This document shows, piece after piece, positions 9,512 to 22,085 of a DNA stretch of 64,000 nucleotides; position 1 is the stretch's first letter; every line of letters begins with the position of its first letter. Location of the stretch: contig CAKOGP040002369.1 of NCBI GenBank assembly GCA_933822405.4, forward strand, positions 23,303 to 87,302. The letters run 5' to 3'. The notes under the pieces were generated by a model. It had not been told where the DNA came from. It was given only the letters and a program-made list of their open reading frames with translations, and did no database searches. The translations under genes were made by a program, and so were the position numbers. This DNA is from Cylindrotheca closterium (taxonomy: Eukaryota > Bacillariophyta > Bacillariophyceae > Bacillariales > Bacillariaceae).

Positions 9512-11680
9512 ATGAAATTCTCTACCGTTGCTGTTTTGGCTGTCGTTGCCCCATTGGCTGCTGGATTTGCCCCAGCATCTCTCAATCAAAGACAATTCGC
9601 TTCCAAGAATGTGGCCTTTGCTCCTTCGGCTGGCCGTGTTGAGTCTAGCCAAGGACAATTGTCTATGGCCTCTTCTGATTACCTATTGTTGGATGATGAT
9701 GAGCCAAAGAAGGGAAAGAAGAAGGCCAAGGCTGCCCCTGCTCCAGCGCCTGTCCCAGCCCCAGCTCCAGCTCCTGTTGAGAAGCCAAAGTTCCAGAAGC
9801 GGGTCAAGGCCGAGAAGCCTGCCCCAGCACCACCAGCTCCTACACCACCAGAGCCAAAGAAGAAGGCACCAAAGGCAAAGGCTGTCCCAGCTCCTAAGCC
9901 AGAGCCAAAGAAGGTTGTCCCTCCTCCACCAGCTCCCAAGCCTGTTGCCAAGACGTCCTCTGGCGATTCCCCTGTCTTGGAGGGTGTTGCCTTGGGAGCC
10001 GCTCCTTTGATCGCCGTTCCCCTCGTCGCTTTGGGTGCCGGTCGCAACATCTTGTCTGCTACCAAGGAACGTCGTGAAAAGATCCAAGCCGAAATGGAGG
10101 AATACGAAGCCAAGGAAAAGGCCAAGGTCGCAGCCGAAGTTGATGGCAGTGGTCTTTTCAGTGCACTCGTAAGTTTTTCATCTACATGATGTGTCTACCA
10201 TCATGGTGACATTGATCAAAATGATGTTTTTGTAGCATCGTGTGTTGAGCTTTTGTCAAAATCTCACGCATTCACATTCGTTGTTCACCTTTCTCTCTCT
10301 CCTTCCCTGTTGTCGTTGTCGTCTTCTCTATATTACAAACAATATAGACCTTTTTGGGTGCCAGTGCTGGAGCCCTTGGATTGATCCTTTCTGGAGCCAC
10401 TTCTGGTCTTAGTGGACCTGCCATGCCCACTGCTTCCATCAGTCTCCCCGCGGGATCCAAGGCTGCCCCTGCTACCTCCACTGCTCCTCCCGCTGCCGTC
10501 AAGAGAATTGAAAAGAAGGCCAAGGCCAAGAAAGCCAAGTTGAGCAAGTCGGACTACGATCTTTCTTTGGAGGAAGAGGTCAAGGTCGCCGAGGCTGAGG
10601 CCAAGTCTACTGCCAAGGTAGGTCACTCATCGTTTTTTTTTTCCCTCCCTTCAACTTTCCACATATTGTTCAGATTTATTGTTTCTAATGTACTTTGTTG
10701 GTTCCTTCCTCTTTAAATAAAAAAAACGTTTAGGCTGCTGCCGCCGAGAAGGCCAAGGAAGCTACTGCCGATAAGGCTGCCGAAATTGCCGCCGAGGCTG
10801 AAGCCAAGGTACGTGGATGGATTGTCGTTGGATTGATTGGTGACTTTTGGCTGCATCGCTAACTTTCGTATGGTATCTGACTTGATCATTTTTTTTTTCT
10901 CCCCTTCCATTTTGTCATTATTTTCCTTCTCTCTTGTTCCATTACTATTAGGCTTCCGATGCCGAGAAGAAGGCCGCAGAAATCAAGGCCAAGGCGGATG
11001 CCGAGGAAAAGAAGGCCAAGGCTGCTGAAGAAAAGGCAGAAGCCAAGGCCGCCGCCGCCAAGGAAGCAAAGGCCAAGGCTGCTGCGGAAGCCGAAGCCAA
11101 GGCTGCTGAAGCTAAGGAAAAGGTCGCTGCGGAAGTCAAGGCCAAGGCTGATGCTGCCGAAAAGGCGGCTGCTTCTGCCGAGTCCAAGGCCGCTTCCGAA
11201 GCTGACAAAAAGCAAGAAGCCGCCCGTGTGGAAGAAGAAAAGGCTGCTGCCGCCGAGAAGGCCAAGGAAGCTGCCGCCGCCAAGGCCAAGATTGAGGAAG
11301 CTGAGCTCAAGAAGGTCAAGGCTGCCGAAGCAAAGGCTGAGGCCAAGCCCGCTGCCCCAGCCCCTGCTCCAAAGGCTGCTCCTGCTCCTGCCCCAGTCAA
11401 GGCCGCCCCTACCCCCGCACCCAAGCCAGCACCAAAGCCAGTGGCCACTCCTGCCGCTAAGGGAACTGCCCTTGGAGATGTTAAGGGAGACACTCCCGGA
11501 GGAAAGGTCCTTCCAAAGGAAGAGATCAACCCTGCGGTCCTTGACATCCTTAAGGTATGTTGTCGTTGTCGTTGTGGCTGGATTCCAAAATCGTTCGTTG
11601 CTTTTATAATGACCATGTACTCACCCTTCACTTCACTTTACTTTACTTCACCTTACTTTACTTTACAGAAATACAACTAA
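9512..11680 (+). CDS. Plastid-targeted Ala/Lys/Pro-rich protein, five exons
   Basis: CDS join(9512..10168,10348..10617,10734..10808,10952..11554,11669..11680), 538 residues; every junction is GT-AG and keeps phase 0. The N-terminus is a signal peptide (MKFSTVAVLAVVAPLAAG) followed at once by FAP, the diatom plastid cleavage context with Phe at +1. After a transit-like stretch come Lys/Ala/Pro-rich segments, a hydrophobic Gly/Ala segment (about residues 165-190), another in exon 2, and a long AEAKAAAEKAK-type helical region reminiscent of TolA. The last coding exon is only Lys-Tyr-Asn-stop. No enzyme motif is visible. A structural or scaffold role is possible but not established. Confidence 0.82.
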
Positions 11681-12109
11681 GCGGTTGTCTTATATGGCCA
11701 CTATTATTATCATTGATATGATGATGATGATTCTGGTTTCATCAAAACAACTGTTTGAAAGTGTTTGCGCAATGTATTCTTATCTTTATTATAATATCGT
11801 TTATATACCAGATTCTTCCCCCGCAACCACAAAATCCTTTGTACCGACCTTTTTTTCATTACCAGCTAATACTACGATCCTCGGTGCAGCTAATAGATTA
11901 TTAATTTTTTATTGAGAAAGAAAAACACACACACAACCTTTTCGTACAATTCTTGATATTTATCAAGTACAATAACTTTTGTCACAATGCTAATATTACA
12001 TACACAATGGAAGGATGCATTCATTCATTCATTCATTATCTTCCATTCGATTGATTCATTGATTGATTGATTCCATCCAAAAGACTATATAGACAGTGCA
12101 TCAACACTT
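11681..12109. other. Convergent 3' interval with microsatellite
   Basis: 429 bp between the 3' ends of two converging genes. It contains a CATT/GATT microsatellite at about 12018-12072 and A/T-rich stretches likely to hold polyadenylation sites. No gene is seen. Confidence 0.5.
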
Positions 12110-13522
12110 TTAACAATTGATGGTATCTTGATCTTCGTCGTCGTCCTCATCCCCATCATCACTGTCCGAAAATCCCGCAGAGTCCCTTTGTCGTTGCAAT
12201 TGTTCCTTTTGCTGTTGCTGCCGTTCTTGGCGTTCCTGTTGCGCTTGAGCAAATTGCAGTGCCTGTGCCGCCTTCCACCGAAAGGTGACGCTCAAACTGG
12301 AAAAGAAACAAATCCAAGCGGCAAAATACAAATTTGATCCTGGGACACCCTTGGGAGCTGCTCGAGCGGGCGCCAAAACATCGCTGCAGGGCAATAGTAC
12401 CATGTCCATTTCAGTAGTGTCGGCATTCCAGACATTGTAGGAAATGGTGCAGTTGAAGGAAGCCGTGGTGATCAAACTCTCGTCCATCACTTGATCCTCC
12501 TCCAAATCTTCTAATTCATTGTCGTTGGCTTCCGCCTCTCGTTGCAGCTGCAACAAATCCGTCAAAATGACCACGGCATTGGTACTCGCCGTTTCAAATT
12601 TGCACTGCGTTCCTGACAGGGTGGCCGCAATTCCTCGATCTTGCGTAATGAGCGCCAACCCAATGGTCCACAACAATATCAGAAAGAAACTACTGGACAA
12701 TTCCATCCATCCACCTTCTTCCACACTGGTAATAAAATTGTAATGCACCAATATAAAAAACGCGGAAATGACCGACGACACGAATCCCAAACCAATTCCA
12801 AAACTTGCATCGTCCAAATTTTGTTCTTCTAGATACACCAGCATGTCGACACTGGTAAAGAGGACCACAATGCTAAAGAACCAACAGGTATACCAGCTGG
12901 GTAAGGTCAGTGACAGTCCCGTCAATTCGGCCACACTCAATATATCTTTTGCCGACGACCATTCGTTGAGCAGATACCCGCTTGCCAGCAAGGACGCCCA
13001 CGCGCTGTAATAAATATTGTTGGCATTGTAGGCAATCCCATTGACATTGGTTTGATAGGCCGTTCCTATGGACCACCAAATGAGACACGCCATGAGAATA
13101 ACGCCTTCCAAAAATCCTTTCCTTGCCTTGTGAAAGACCCCGTGACACAACAATTTGGAACGATCCTGCAAGACCACCAAGGTCGAAAAACAAAAGGTCA
13201 TCATGCCAAATACCAGATCGACGCCCCACCGTTCCAAATCGTCTTTTGACAAGGTAGCAATGGACAAGAAATTAATGAGACTCGTGACACTTAACAGAAC
13301 GTAACCACTCCATCGTGGATTGTAGGAGGATTCGTCCTTGTTGTTGTTGTTGTTGTTGCTGTTGTTGGAATTGGAATTGGAATTGGACTTGTTTGTGGTG
13401 GTCGTAATGGTGTCATTTGCTGTTACTGTTGTCGTCGCGGTTACTTTCAGTCCATTGCTAACTCTGGAATCTCGCGACATGGCTCTAGGTGCAGGTAGGA
13501 CAAACAATGGCGATCGCAACAA
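12110..13522 (-). CDS. Multi-pass membrane protein of unknown function
   Basis: 470 residues without introns. After a Ser/Thr/Asn-rich N-terminus (about residues 20-70), hydrophobic segments occur near 73-90 (VLLSVTSLINFLSIAT), 103-120, 137-155, 168-182, 212-232, 241-262, 274-293 and 402-420, so roughly seven or eight membrane spans are likely. Conserved-looking features are WWSIGTAYQTN and GIAYNANN-x-YYSAW between spans. The C-terminus has a Gln/Arg/Glu-rich helix and an acidic tail (SDSDDGDEDDDEDQD). An alternative start is the Met 15 residues in (MSRDSRVS). I do not recognise a transporter or receptor signature. Confidence 0.75.
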   Translation of the reverse strand: MLRSPLFVLPAPRAMSRDSRVSNGLKVTATTTVTANDTITTTTNKSNSNSNSNNSNNNNNNKDESSYNPRWSGYVLLSVTSLINFLSIATLSKDDLERWGVDLVFGMMTFCFSTLVVLQDRSKLLCHGVFHKARKGFLEGVILMACLIWWSIGTAYQTNVNGIAYNANNIYYSAWASLLASGYLLNEWSSAKDILSVAELTGLSLTLPSWYTCWFFSIVVLFTSVDMLVYLEEQNLDDASFGIGLGFVSSVISAFFILVHYNFITSVEEGGWMELSSSFFLILLWTIGLALITQDRGIAATLSGTQCKFETASTNAVVILTDLLQLQREAEANDNELEDLEEDQVMDESLITTASFNCTISYNVWNADTTEMDMVLLPCSDVLAPARAAPKGVPGSNLYFAAWICFFSSLSVTFRWKAAQALQFAQAQQERQERQQQQKEQLQRQRDSAGFSDSDDGDEDDDEDQDTINC

Positions 13523-14178
13523 GTACGAAGGAGGAAGCTTATATTATTGACAGTACAAGTAGTGGCGGGTTCTGATCATGTATTTCAAATGGATCATACC
13601 GGTATATATCATCATCATCAAATCCATCGTGTTCGACTCCGCAGTGGTGGTTCGTTTCAAAATGTGTCCGTTTCCGAATGATATCCGACCGCCGTTTGAA
13701 AAACAACAATGACGGACATTATTTTTCCCTCCGCGCCAAAGACGGTCTCGTGTACAGTTTCTACGACCATTCGCCAAGAAGCCATTTTTGATACGACTTT
13801 GGTACGCTTGTTACGTGAGTTTCTACAGCACTTATCATACTTATATATATCGACACCCAGACACCGCCGACCTTATCTCTCGTGGAGCTTGGGCAAAAAG
13901 GTGGTACTGCAGCCAAAATTGGAAATTGGCCATGGAAAATTAAGTGAATCACATAAACACCAAACCAACACGACAGCAAGAACTACCATACACATACGCA
14001 CACCTGTCATATACAATCATCACTTTATCATTGACCACCAACTTGGAAGGAAATTTGATTGCAATTTGTGTGTGTTTTGGACGTGAAACCATTTTATAAA
14101 ACAAATTCACCGAATTGCCGAAATACGAACTCGGCTTCGTTGTGTGTGTGTGTTCTACAAAAGTCTCATCTCATCAGC
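13523..14178. promoter_or_regulatory. Bidirectional promoter interval
   Basis: 656 bp between the divergent membrane-protein and CHD genes. TACCGGTA occurs at 13597-13604, 75 bp upstream of the membrane-protein ATG. A TATATAT stretch lies near 13845-13850. No RNA gene or additional reading frame is convincing. Confidence 0.4.
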
Positions 14179-17100
14179 ATGCCACGACGATCCTCTCGCA
14201 AGGTAAATAGTATATTAGTGGCATTGCAAGGAATGCAACAAATGGCTTTTTGATTGCCTGCTTCTTGTTTCGAATGAATCATTTTTTTGAATTCCTTTTT
14301 ATCTCATCTCTTTATATGTATCATTTGCTTGCTTGCTTTCTTGCTTCCCTCCCTTTCTTCTATTGTGCTTGCTTTTCCATCCAATTCATGCATATACATA
14401 TATTTCAACAACATTGAATAATACAGGGACCCTCACCGTCCAAGAAACAACGCAAACGCAATGACAAGAACAACGACGATAACGATGACGATGATGATGA
14501 TACGGAACCCATGGAGGTGGACGAAGATTCCTACTCGGAACACAACGAGGAGGAGGAAGAACCAGAAGATGATGAGGACCTGGGCAGTGCCATTAACGAC
14601 GACGACAACGACGACGAAGTAGTTGTCGTCTCACGTCCCCGTCGGTCTCGATCCAATTCAAGATCTTCGGCTCGCACCAACCGGAAAAACTCGACTGACT
14701 CGCCACCAGAAGACCAAGAAGAAGAAGAAGAAGGAGACACCACTCGTCGCTCGCGTCGATCCACCAAATTTCAAAAGAGCATGAAGGATCCCGCCAGTGA
14801 TTCCGTCAAGGATCTATTTCAAGGCTCGGGGATTTCCGAAAAGATGAATACTGGCAATACTAGCAGTGACGACGAGGATTCGGACGCTGAGGACTCTCAA
14901 GATGAAGAACAAGAGGATAGCTCTGACGATGAGGATAAACAACCCATCTCGCGTACCGTGGCCAAATCCAAGGCAAAATCCAAGGCCAAGGCAAAATCCA
15001 AATCTGCTACTACTACTTCTACTACTACCAAATCTACCACCTCCACTACTACCAAGAAAAGCAGAAGCAATAGTAGTAGTAACAACAACAACAACAACAA
15101 AAACAAGAAAAAGGCCAAGGAAAAACCAAAAAGTCCCGGAAGACGGCACGCCCGAAACCGCAAGTCGATATCCCATCAAGAAGACTCTGATGACTCTATA
15201 GATGCCATGATGCTAATGAGCGATTATGACGAATCTTCCGAAGACGATGGCGACGGAGAAGAAGACATGAAGATTCAACGAATACTTGCTTCAAGAACCG
15301 AAACTCGCCGCAAGTGGCGAGAAATTGTCAGCCAAATGAACACGTCCGAAGTCACGGATGGCTCCAGATGGTTTCAAGAGTCATCTGTTCTAAGGGCCAA
15401 AGAAGAAGAAGAAGATGAAGACGATGATGAATTGTCACTCCACGAAGAACGATTTCTCGTCAAATGGTCCGGACTTTCGTATCTGCACTGTTCGTGGGAA
15501 ACCCAAAAGGATTTGCTCGAAGAAATTGACGGCGTCAAGACTTATTTGTCAAGCTTCTTTCGCAAGTCCACCAACGGAATACTCTTTTCGCAAGACGAAC
15601 GCAAGGATGGAGATTATTTTGATCCTGGATTGATTCAAATTGATCGTATCTTGTTTGTCGATTCCAATCCAAAGGAAAAGAATCGCAAACGCAATCCCAC
15701 CACTTGGCAGGAAGAAAAGGATTCCACTCCCAAAGATCGCGGGATTGTCTTGGACAAGGCTGATCCTGGATTTGAAGATGGGACGGGTCGGCAAATGCTC
15801 ATCAAGTGGGAGTCGGAAAACTATGCGGATTGCACCTTCGAATTCGAACGCGACTTGATGCTCGCCGAGATTGACTTGTCGGATGCTTTGGAGGCGTACT
15901 ACGAAAGAACCACCAAACCCACAAAGGCCCAATTGAAAACCAGCAAGTCGGCAAGTGACACGGCCATGCGCAAATCCTACAAATTGTTTGGTGATCAAAC
16001 CGACATGGCCGAAGGTCTGCGACAGGAACGGGTCCAACGCTTTCAAAACGATTTGGCCTCGCATACCTTTCGAAATGGGGGACAATTGCGGGATTATCAA
16101 AGTGAGGGAGTGACATGGTTCTTGGCCAACTGGGTCAATCGGCGGTCCTGCATCATGGCGGATGAAATGGGGCTGGGGAAGGTAAGACTATGCATGGACT
16201 CTATTGGCGGCTGATTTGTGGTGGGGCCATATGTCTCTCACACACATCACATCACTTCTTTTCAGACACTCCAAACGGCTGCCTTTGTCAATTTGTTGGT
16301 GGAGCGAATGAATCGACGGGGTCCCTTTTTGATTGTGGTGCCACTTTCGACCATTTCGCACTGGCAACGGGAATTTGTCGGTTGGACTGGTCTCAACACT
16401 ATCGTCTATCATGGATCCGCAGAAGACAGACATCAGATTCGAGAACAGGAATTTGCCTATCCACAAGACCGACCCGATCACATTTCCTCCAATGCCATTT
16501 ACTTGAACAAGTGCGCGGGGCACTTGCCGCAAACCAAGTCTGGAATGGGCGGACCTTGGATGGCGACGGTCGTCGTGACCACACCCGAAATGCTCGTGGC
16601 CGAAGATTGGGCCGAATTGGCGGCGGTCCGATGGGAAGTACTCGTGGTGGACGAAGCCCATCGACTCAAGAATCACAATTCCAAATTGGCGGTCAATCTG
16701 CGAAAGTCACAATTCCGATTCAATCACAAGATTCTCTTGACGGGAACGCCTATTCAAAATGATGTCAAGTAAGTTGATCTTGTTTTCATCCAGCAACACA
16801 TCACACGTTGTTTTGATTGTACGGTGTTTGTTGGGATCGTGCAGGAACTAATCCTTCTTTTCTTTTTTCTTTTTTCACAGAGAATTTTGGACGCTACTGA
16901 ATTTCATTGATCCCAAGAATTTCGATAGTCAAGAAGACTTTTTGGAAAAGTACGGAGACATCAAGAGTAAGGATCGCATCGATGAGCTGCACGAAAAGAT
17001 TCGACCATATATTCTGCGCCGACTCAAAGAGGATGTCGAGAAGAGTGTCCCTCCCAAGCAAGAGACACTGATTGAAGTCGAGTTGACCGTCCTTCAGAAG

Positions 17101-20100
17101 CAATACTATCGCGCGCTCTACGAAAAGAATGTCAAGTTCTTGCACAAGAACAAGAAGAAGGCACTGGACGGACCCAGTCTCAATAATCTTGCAATGCAGC
17201 TCCGAAAGTGTTGCAATCACGTCTTTTTACTAAATGGCGTGGAAGAAGAGGTCCGAGACCAACAACCCAAGAATGTGTTTGTGACTGAAGCTGATTTCTT
17301 GTCCAAGGGATCTGGAAAGTTCGTTCTGCTCGACAAGTTGCTACCGCGACTGAAGGAAAATGGTCATCGAGTCCTTTTGTTCTCTCAGTTCAAGATCATG
17401 CTGGATATTCTGGAGGACTACTTGCACCTTCGATCCATGAAGTTTGAACGCATCGATGGTTCCATCACTGGCCAAAAGCGTCAAGCAGCAATCGATCGGT
17501 TCCAAGATCAAGAGTCTAAGGATCCTCCTTTCATCATGTTGCTTTCCACCAGAGCTGGTGGTGTCGGAATCAACCTCACGGCTGCCGATACGTGCATCAT
17601 TTTCGATAGTGATTGGAATCCGCAGAATGACTTGCAAGCACAGGCTCGATGCCATCGTATCGGGCAAACCAAAAGCGTCAAGATCTATCGCTTACTCTCA
17701 CGCAAGACATATGAAATGCAAATGTTCCACATGAGTTCGCTGAAGATGGGGCTGGACCAAGCCGTCCTCAAGGGATTTGAAAGTGGAAACTCGGGAGAAG
17801 GTACCATGACCAAGGAAGAAGTCGAAAAATTACTGCGGCATGGTGCCTACGACATTTTCAATGAAGATAAGGCCGGCAGTGCCGAAGCAGAGTCGAATGA
17901 TTTTGTGGAGCAGGACATTGATTCCATTTTGGCACGCCGCAGTCGAACTGTTGTCCACGATAATACGGGAAGCGGAAGCGGGGCAGCCGGCGGAACCTTC
18001 TCGAAAGCAAGTTTCATTGCCAAGACGCCGAGTAAGAAGGGAGGCCAAGGTGGCGAAGATATTGATATTGAAGATCCCGAATTTTGGTCCAAGATGGTTG
18101 GCGAAGCGAAGGAGGAAGTTATGTCAGAGCTGAAACCAAGAAAACGAAGCAGACTCAACTATGCTGAGAGCAGTTACGATAGAAATTTCAAAGAGATTGT
18201 TGCCTATTCCGAGAGTGAAGGGGAGGATTCCGATGACGACACAGATGACGACGACGACGACTTTGGCAACGACACTGAACGTTCACGCTGGGGAGGGAAG
18301 AAGCCAGGAAACTGGACGCGGCAGCAAGCCGGAGATTTGCTGGAATGCATGGAGCAACATGGTTACAACAGCAACGCTTGGAACAAGTTCTCCGAAATGC
18401 TACCCAAGAACATCCTTGGCATGCTGAAAGACGATATCCAACGAATGTCGTGGTCACTTGTCCTTCTTGGAATAGCCGAAGTCTCTCATGATAGCGCTCT
18501 AATGTCAATGAAGCACGCTATCAGAAATAAAAAACGCCAACTAGAGAAAAAGGACGAGGTCGACGAAGCCGCGAAATCAGCCCCAGAACCAACTCCGGAA
18601 CCAACTCTTAGCGAAAGTGAAAAGAATGAAATCCTGGAGAACACATTCGCCAAGTTCTGGAAGTCAAACCACAAATGGGCAGGTCGTGCACTTGTTGATG
18701 CTGTCGAGTTTGCTACGGCCAATGCACCAAGACCGGATGATGTGTTGGACGACAAGGATGCAGTGGAGGAAGAATGTTCTGATCTCTTTTACAGTTCAGT
18801 CTGGCCTTCATTATCTGGCAGGGGCTGGAAGGAAGAAAATTCCGATTCTGGTACCAAATTTGTCTACAAAACAGCGGATAAGACCCACAAATTCAGCTCC
18901 CCATCTGCAGTTTTGAATGAGATTGTGCGGATACACCCAGAACTTGCCAAAATGGTTATCCCTGTTCTAAATTCCCTCGAGCAGAAGCGTCTGAATGAAA
19001 GTAGGCGAGCCGACGAAGACCGAGCAAAGTACACTGGATTGAACGATTCGAACATTGGATACAAGTCCTTGAAGGAGTTTCTTAGTCGCTATGCGACGCT
19101 GCAGCTGCTATCCGACCGGAAGAGACAGAAACGTTTGACCATTGGACGACGTTTCCTTGCCGCATGCAACTACAACCATATTGCATTGGCCCTTGTGAAT
19201 GGATCAATCTCCCCCGCAGGAGAGAGCTTGAAAGATCGTTTGAAGGTTGACGCCCGAGCTACTTTGCCACATCCACTATGGACTCCGGCTCACGATGTAG
19301 TCCTTGTTGAAGCAATTGCAAAGCACGGATGGGTTGATCGTGACCAAAGCTGGAAAGCAATAGCTAACGACCAAGAGATCAAATGGGGCTTTCCGTTCGG
19401 AGAAATGAAGGATAAGACCGCAGAAGTAATTGCTCACGAGGAATTTGAACATAAAAACGTTTGTCAAACAGCAACACGGGCGGCATCGTTTATTGATTTG
19501 TACTCAGAGATCATTGATGACCTGAAGGGGTGCAATCGAAATCTAATCATTGAGTCATACGGATTGAAGCGCAGTGAGGCCGAAGGGGAGTCTGGGGAAG
19601 AAGGCAAATGGGACGTTGCCGAAGATTTACTGCTCCAGGCAACAGCAGGCACCAAAGGGGGAACAAAGCCATCCGAACCTCTTGACTTGCCATCAAAGAA
19701 AGATCTATCGAGAAGAGCCAAGACTGTCTTGCAAAAGTCTATTGAGGCTCATGATTCCGGTCTGAATGCACCATCTGAGGATCCAAAAGATGACGAGCAG
19801 ACCTACGGTTACACTACTATCAATCAAGGCGACCCATGCTGCATTCTACTTGCTGAGATGTTGAGGGGGATTGCAAAAGGATCCGCTACGAAGCTGCCGA
19901 AGCAAACACGGTTGATGTTCTCTATCGCGCATGCAGAAGCTGTTGAACTTGAGAAAATGTTCTCGACTAGCAACAAGACAGCATCAAAGGCTCTTGAAAT
20001 GCGAAAGATCATCGGCCAGATTGAGGAATCACAGAGTCATATCTCGTCGGAAGCAGTGCCCAGCAAGAATATTCTTCGGGTCATGCTCCGTATGGAGCCG

Positions 20101-21825
20101 ACAACTGTGCGTAGTGGTAATGCGAAGACAGATGCGCTGTTTCCATCTACAGAATTGAAAGAGAAGGAAGGAAAACCAAAGGCAGAGGTAAAACGAGAAT
20201 CTCACCGTCGAGAAGATGGTGCGTTGGGGGAGAAAGCAATTGTCCGAGGCCTTAAGAAAGCATACGACAAGTGTGCCAGTGATGGCAATGATGGCTCTCC
20301 ATGCAAATTCACAAATACTGGAGACATTGAAGATGGTCTGCAATTAACGATGATTGAAACCATGATGCTTCTCACTTTCTGTTCAGAGGGCATCCCCTGG
20401 GAACTACCTGTTGATGCATTCGGAGGCTTCGAAACTTTCACGTGGAAATCGGTGGCATCATTGCTTGAGCACACCATCAAAGATTCCTTCCACTCGTCTA
20501 CGGAGAAGGTGAAGAAATGCAAAACCGCACTCGCCAAACTGAAGGGAACCGAGAAAGACGAGGAGACGGCGCAAGCCGTGAGGCGTCTTAAAGTAGCAGA
20601 AGCTGAAGCAGTCATGAAAGAAGAGGCCGCACAACACGCTGTTGATTATGCTGGAGACACCACACGGTTCGCGAGAAAGAGGTAAGTCGAAGCAACAATT
20701 TGTTGTACATCCGAACAAAGGAAGTCTAACTTTGAATCGTTTCCTTTCGGCCTTTAAATCCATAGTATCATGTTGTTGGAGAAAGTACGCAAATACGGAT
20801 TCGTCAACTACAACTACCCGGCGAAGTTCTCCAACAAAGTAGAGAATGGACTTGGAAACAAAGTCCAGACTTGGTTTGGAAAGGAACTCGCAAAACTTGC
20901 AGTGGCATGGGAGGTTGCAGATGATCTTGGTGGTACACGGCCCCTTACCACTCAAGACATGTTTGAGCAAAATAGCGAGGATGCCAAGAACGCCACGGTT
21001 GCCTCTTATTTTGACAAGAGAATGAGCCGGCAAATCGTTAGTCAGATCGCAATGCTTGCTAAGATTCGTTCACTTTGGTCCTCCAGCAAAGAAGAAGACC
21101 TGAGGGAGAAGGTTTCAAATGCTGCGAAATTGTCTCGTAAACATGAAGATGTATGGGAGAAAAAACCAGAATGGTGGGACGATTCTTCAGATCACAATTT
21201 CTTGATTCTAGATCGACTCTTCAAGCATGGCTTTTCCAATTTTGGAAACGACACTAGTGGTTTTGGACCTGATGATGCGGAAAGTTTGTCTCTCAAGCAG
21301 CTCAGTTTGACAAAATCAATCATCCAACAGCGAGCCAACCAATTGATCCGGGAAATGCACCAATCGGATGAAACAGAAGAAACGATGAAGATATTGCACG
21401 AACGCCGCAGGCGATCGTCAAGCAGCTACGATAAATCGCTGGTGGAATGTGGCAAGGGTAAGAGCAAGAGTATGAGCGCATCCAAAAAGGGCTCGGGTGC
21501 AAAACAACAAAACAAGACAATTCAGACTGGGCTGCACTCTTTTTTCAAGCAAACGAAGTCTGGGTCCAAGAAGCAAAGTGTTGTCGAAATTTTGGACGAT
21601 AATTCCGATTCCTCGAGAGAATCGGGAAAGCGCAAGGAAGCTGACGGATCTGATGAGGCATCATCGCCTTCCAAAAAGGCAAAAGTTGGTGGTGATGTTG
21701 AAGTCGTACGCGTGAAACCAGCCTTTGACGGAGCTGCTTCTGATTCCTTGGCTTCTTCCAACAGCGGTGCATTTCGAACTCGTGTCAATAGCCAAGGCGA
21801 AATAGAAGTTGTAAATGTGGAATAG
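14179..21825 (+). CDS. CHD-type SNF2 chromatin remodeller, five exons
   Basis: CDS join(14179..14202,14427..16181,16266..16768,16881..20681,20766..21825), 2380 residues; introns of 224, 84, 112 and 84 bp are all GT-AG and phase-consistent. After an acidic/Ser-rich N-terminus come two chromodomains (about 345-400, FLVKWSGLSYLHCSWE; about 420-505, MLIKWESENYADCTFE). The SNF2 ATPase follows: LRDYQSEGVTWFLANW, Walker A DEMGLGKT split by intron 2, DEAH in VVVDEAHRLKN, then the helicase C lobe ending ARCHRIGQTK-x-YRL (about 905-1047). SANT/Myb-like segments begin near 1238 and 1560. The C-terminus has a PIP box (QTGLHSFF, 2281-2288) and VVEIL and EVVNV SUMO-interacting-type motifs. It is expected to slide nucleosomes in the nucleus. 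Confidence 0.92.
21523..21546 (+). other. PCNA-interacting (PIP) box within the CHD protein
   Basis: Encodes Gln-Thr-Gly-Leu-His-Ser-Phe-Phe, an exact match to the canonical QxxLxxFF PIP box, in a basic, Ser/Lys-rich and probably disordered C-terminal tail. A VVEILDDNSD stretch, a SUMO-interacting-type motif with an acidic flank, follows about 12 residues later. Confidence 0.7.
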
Positions 21826-22085
21826 ATACCGGTATGCCGTGACTACCCCTGTAAACTAGAGTGTCTTCTACTGAAGTTGCAACTACTTTTTGTATTTGCA
21901 ACAGATGGCTGAGGTTTGCTTACTTCAGCTGCCTGCGCAAGTATTGTATGGTCTGGGATTGCTTGACACCAGAACTTTCTACTTCGAAATGTTGTAAGAC
22001 GATGACCCGAACGAGAGAACATAACTACTAGAATAGATTAGGCCCATATCAACATAGGACCTAAACCATCGGATTATAGTCAGCT

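Noticed and set aside
10948..11631. 227-codon minus-strand frame opposite the plastid-protein gene
   Set aside because: It is the antisense of AAG/GCC-rich Lys-Ala codons, giving a Ser/Ala/Leu-rich artefact; plus-strand exons with splice signals explain the DNA.
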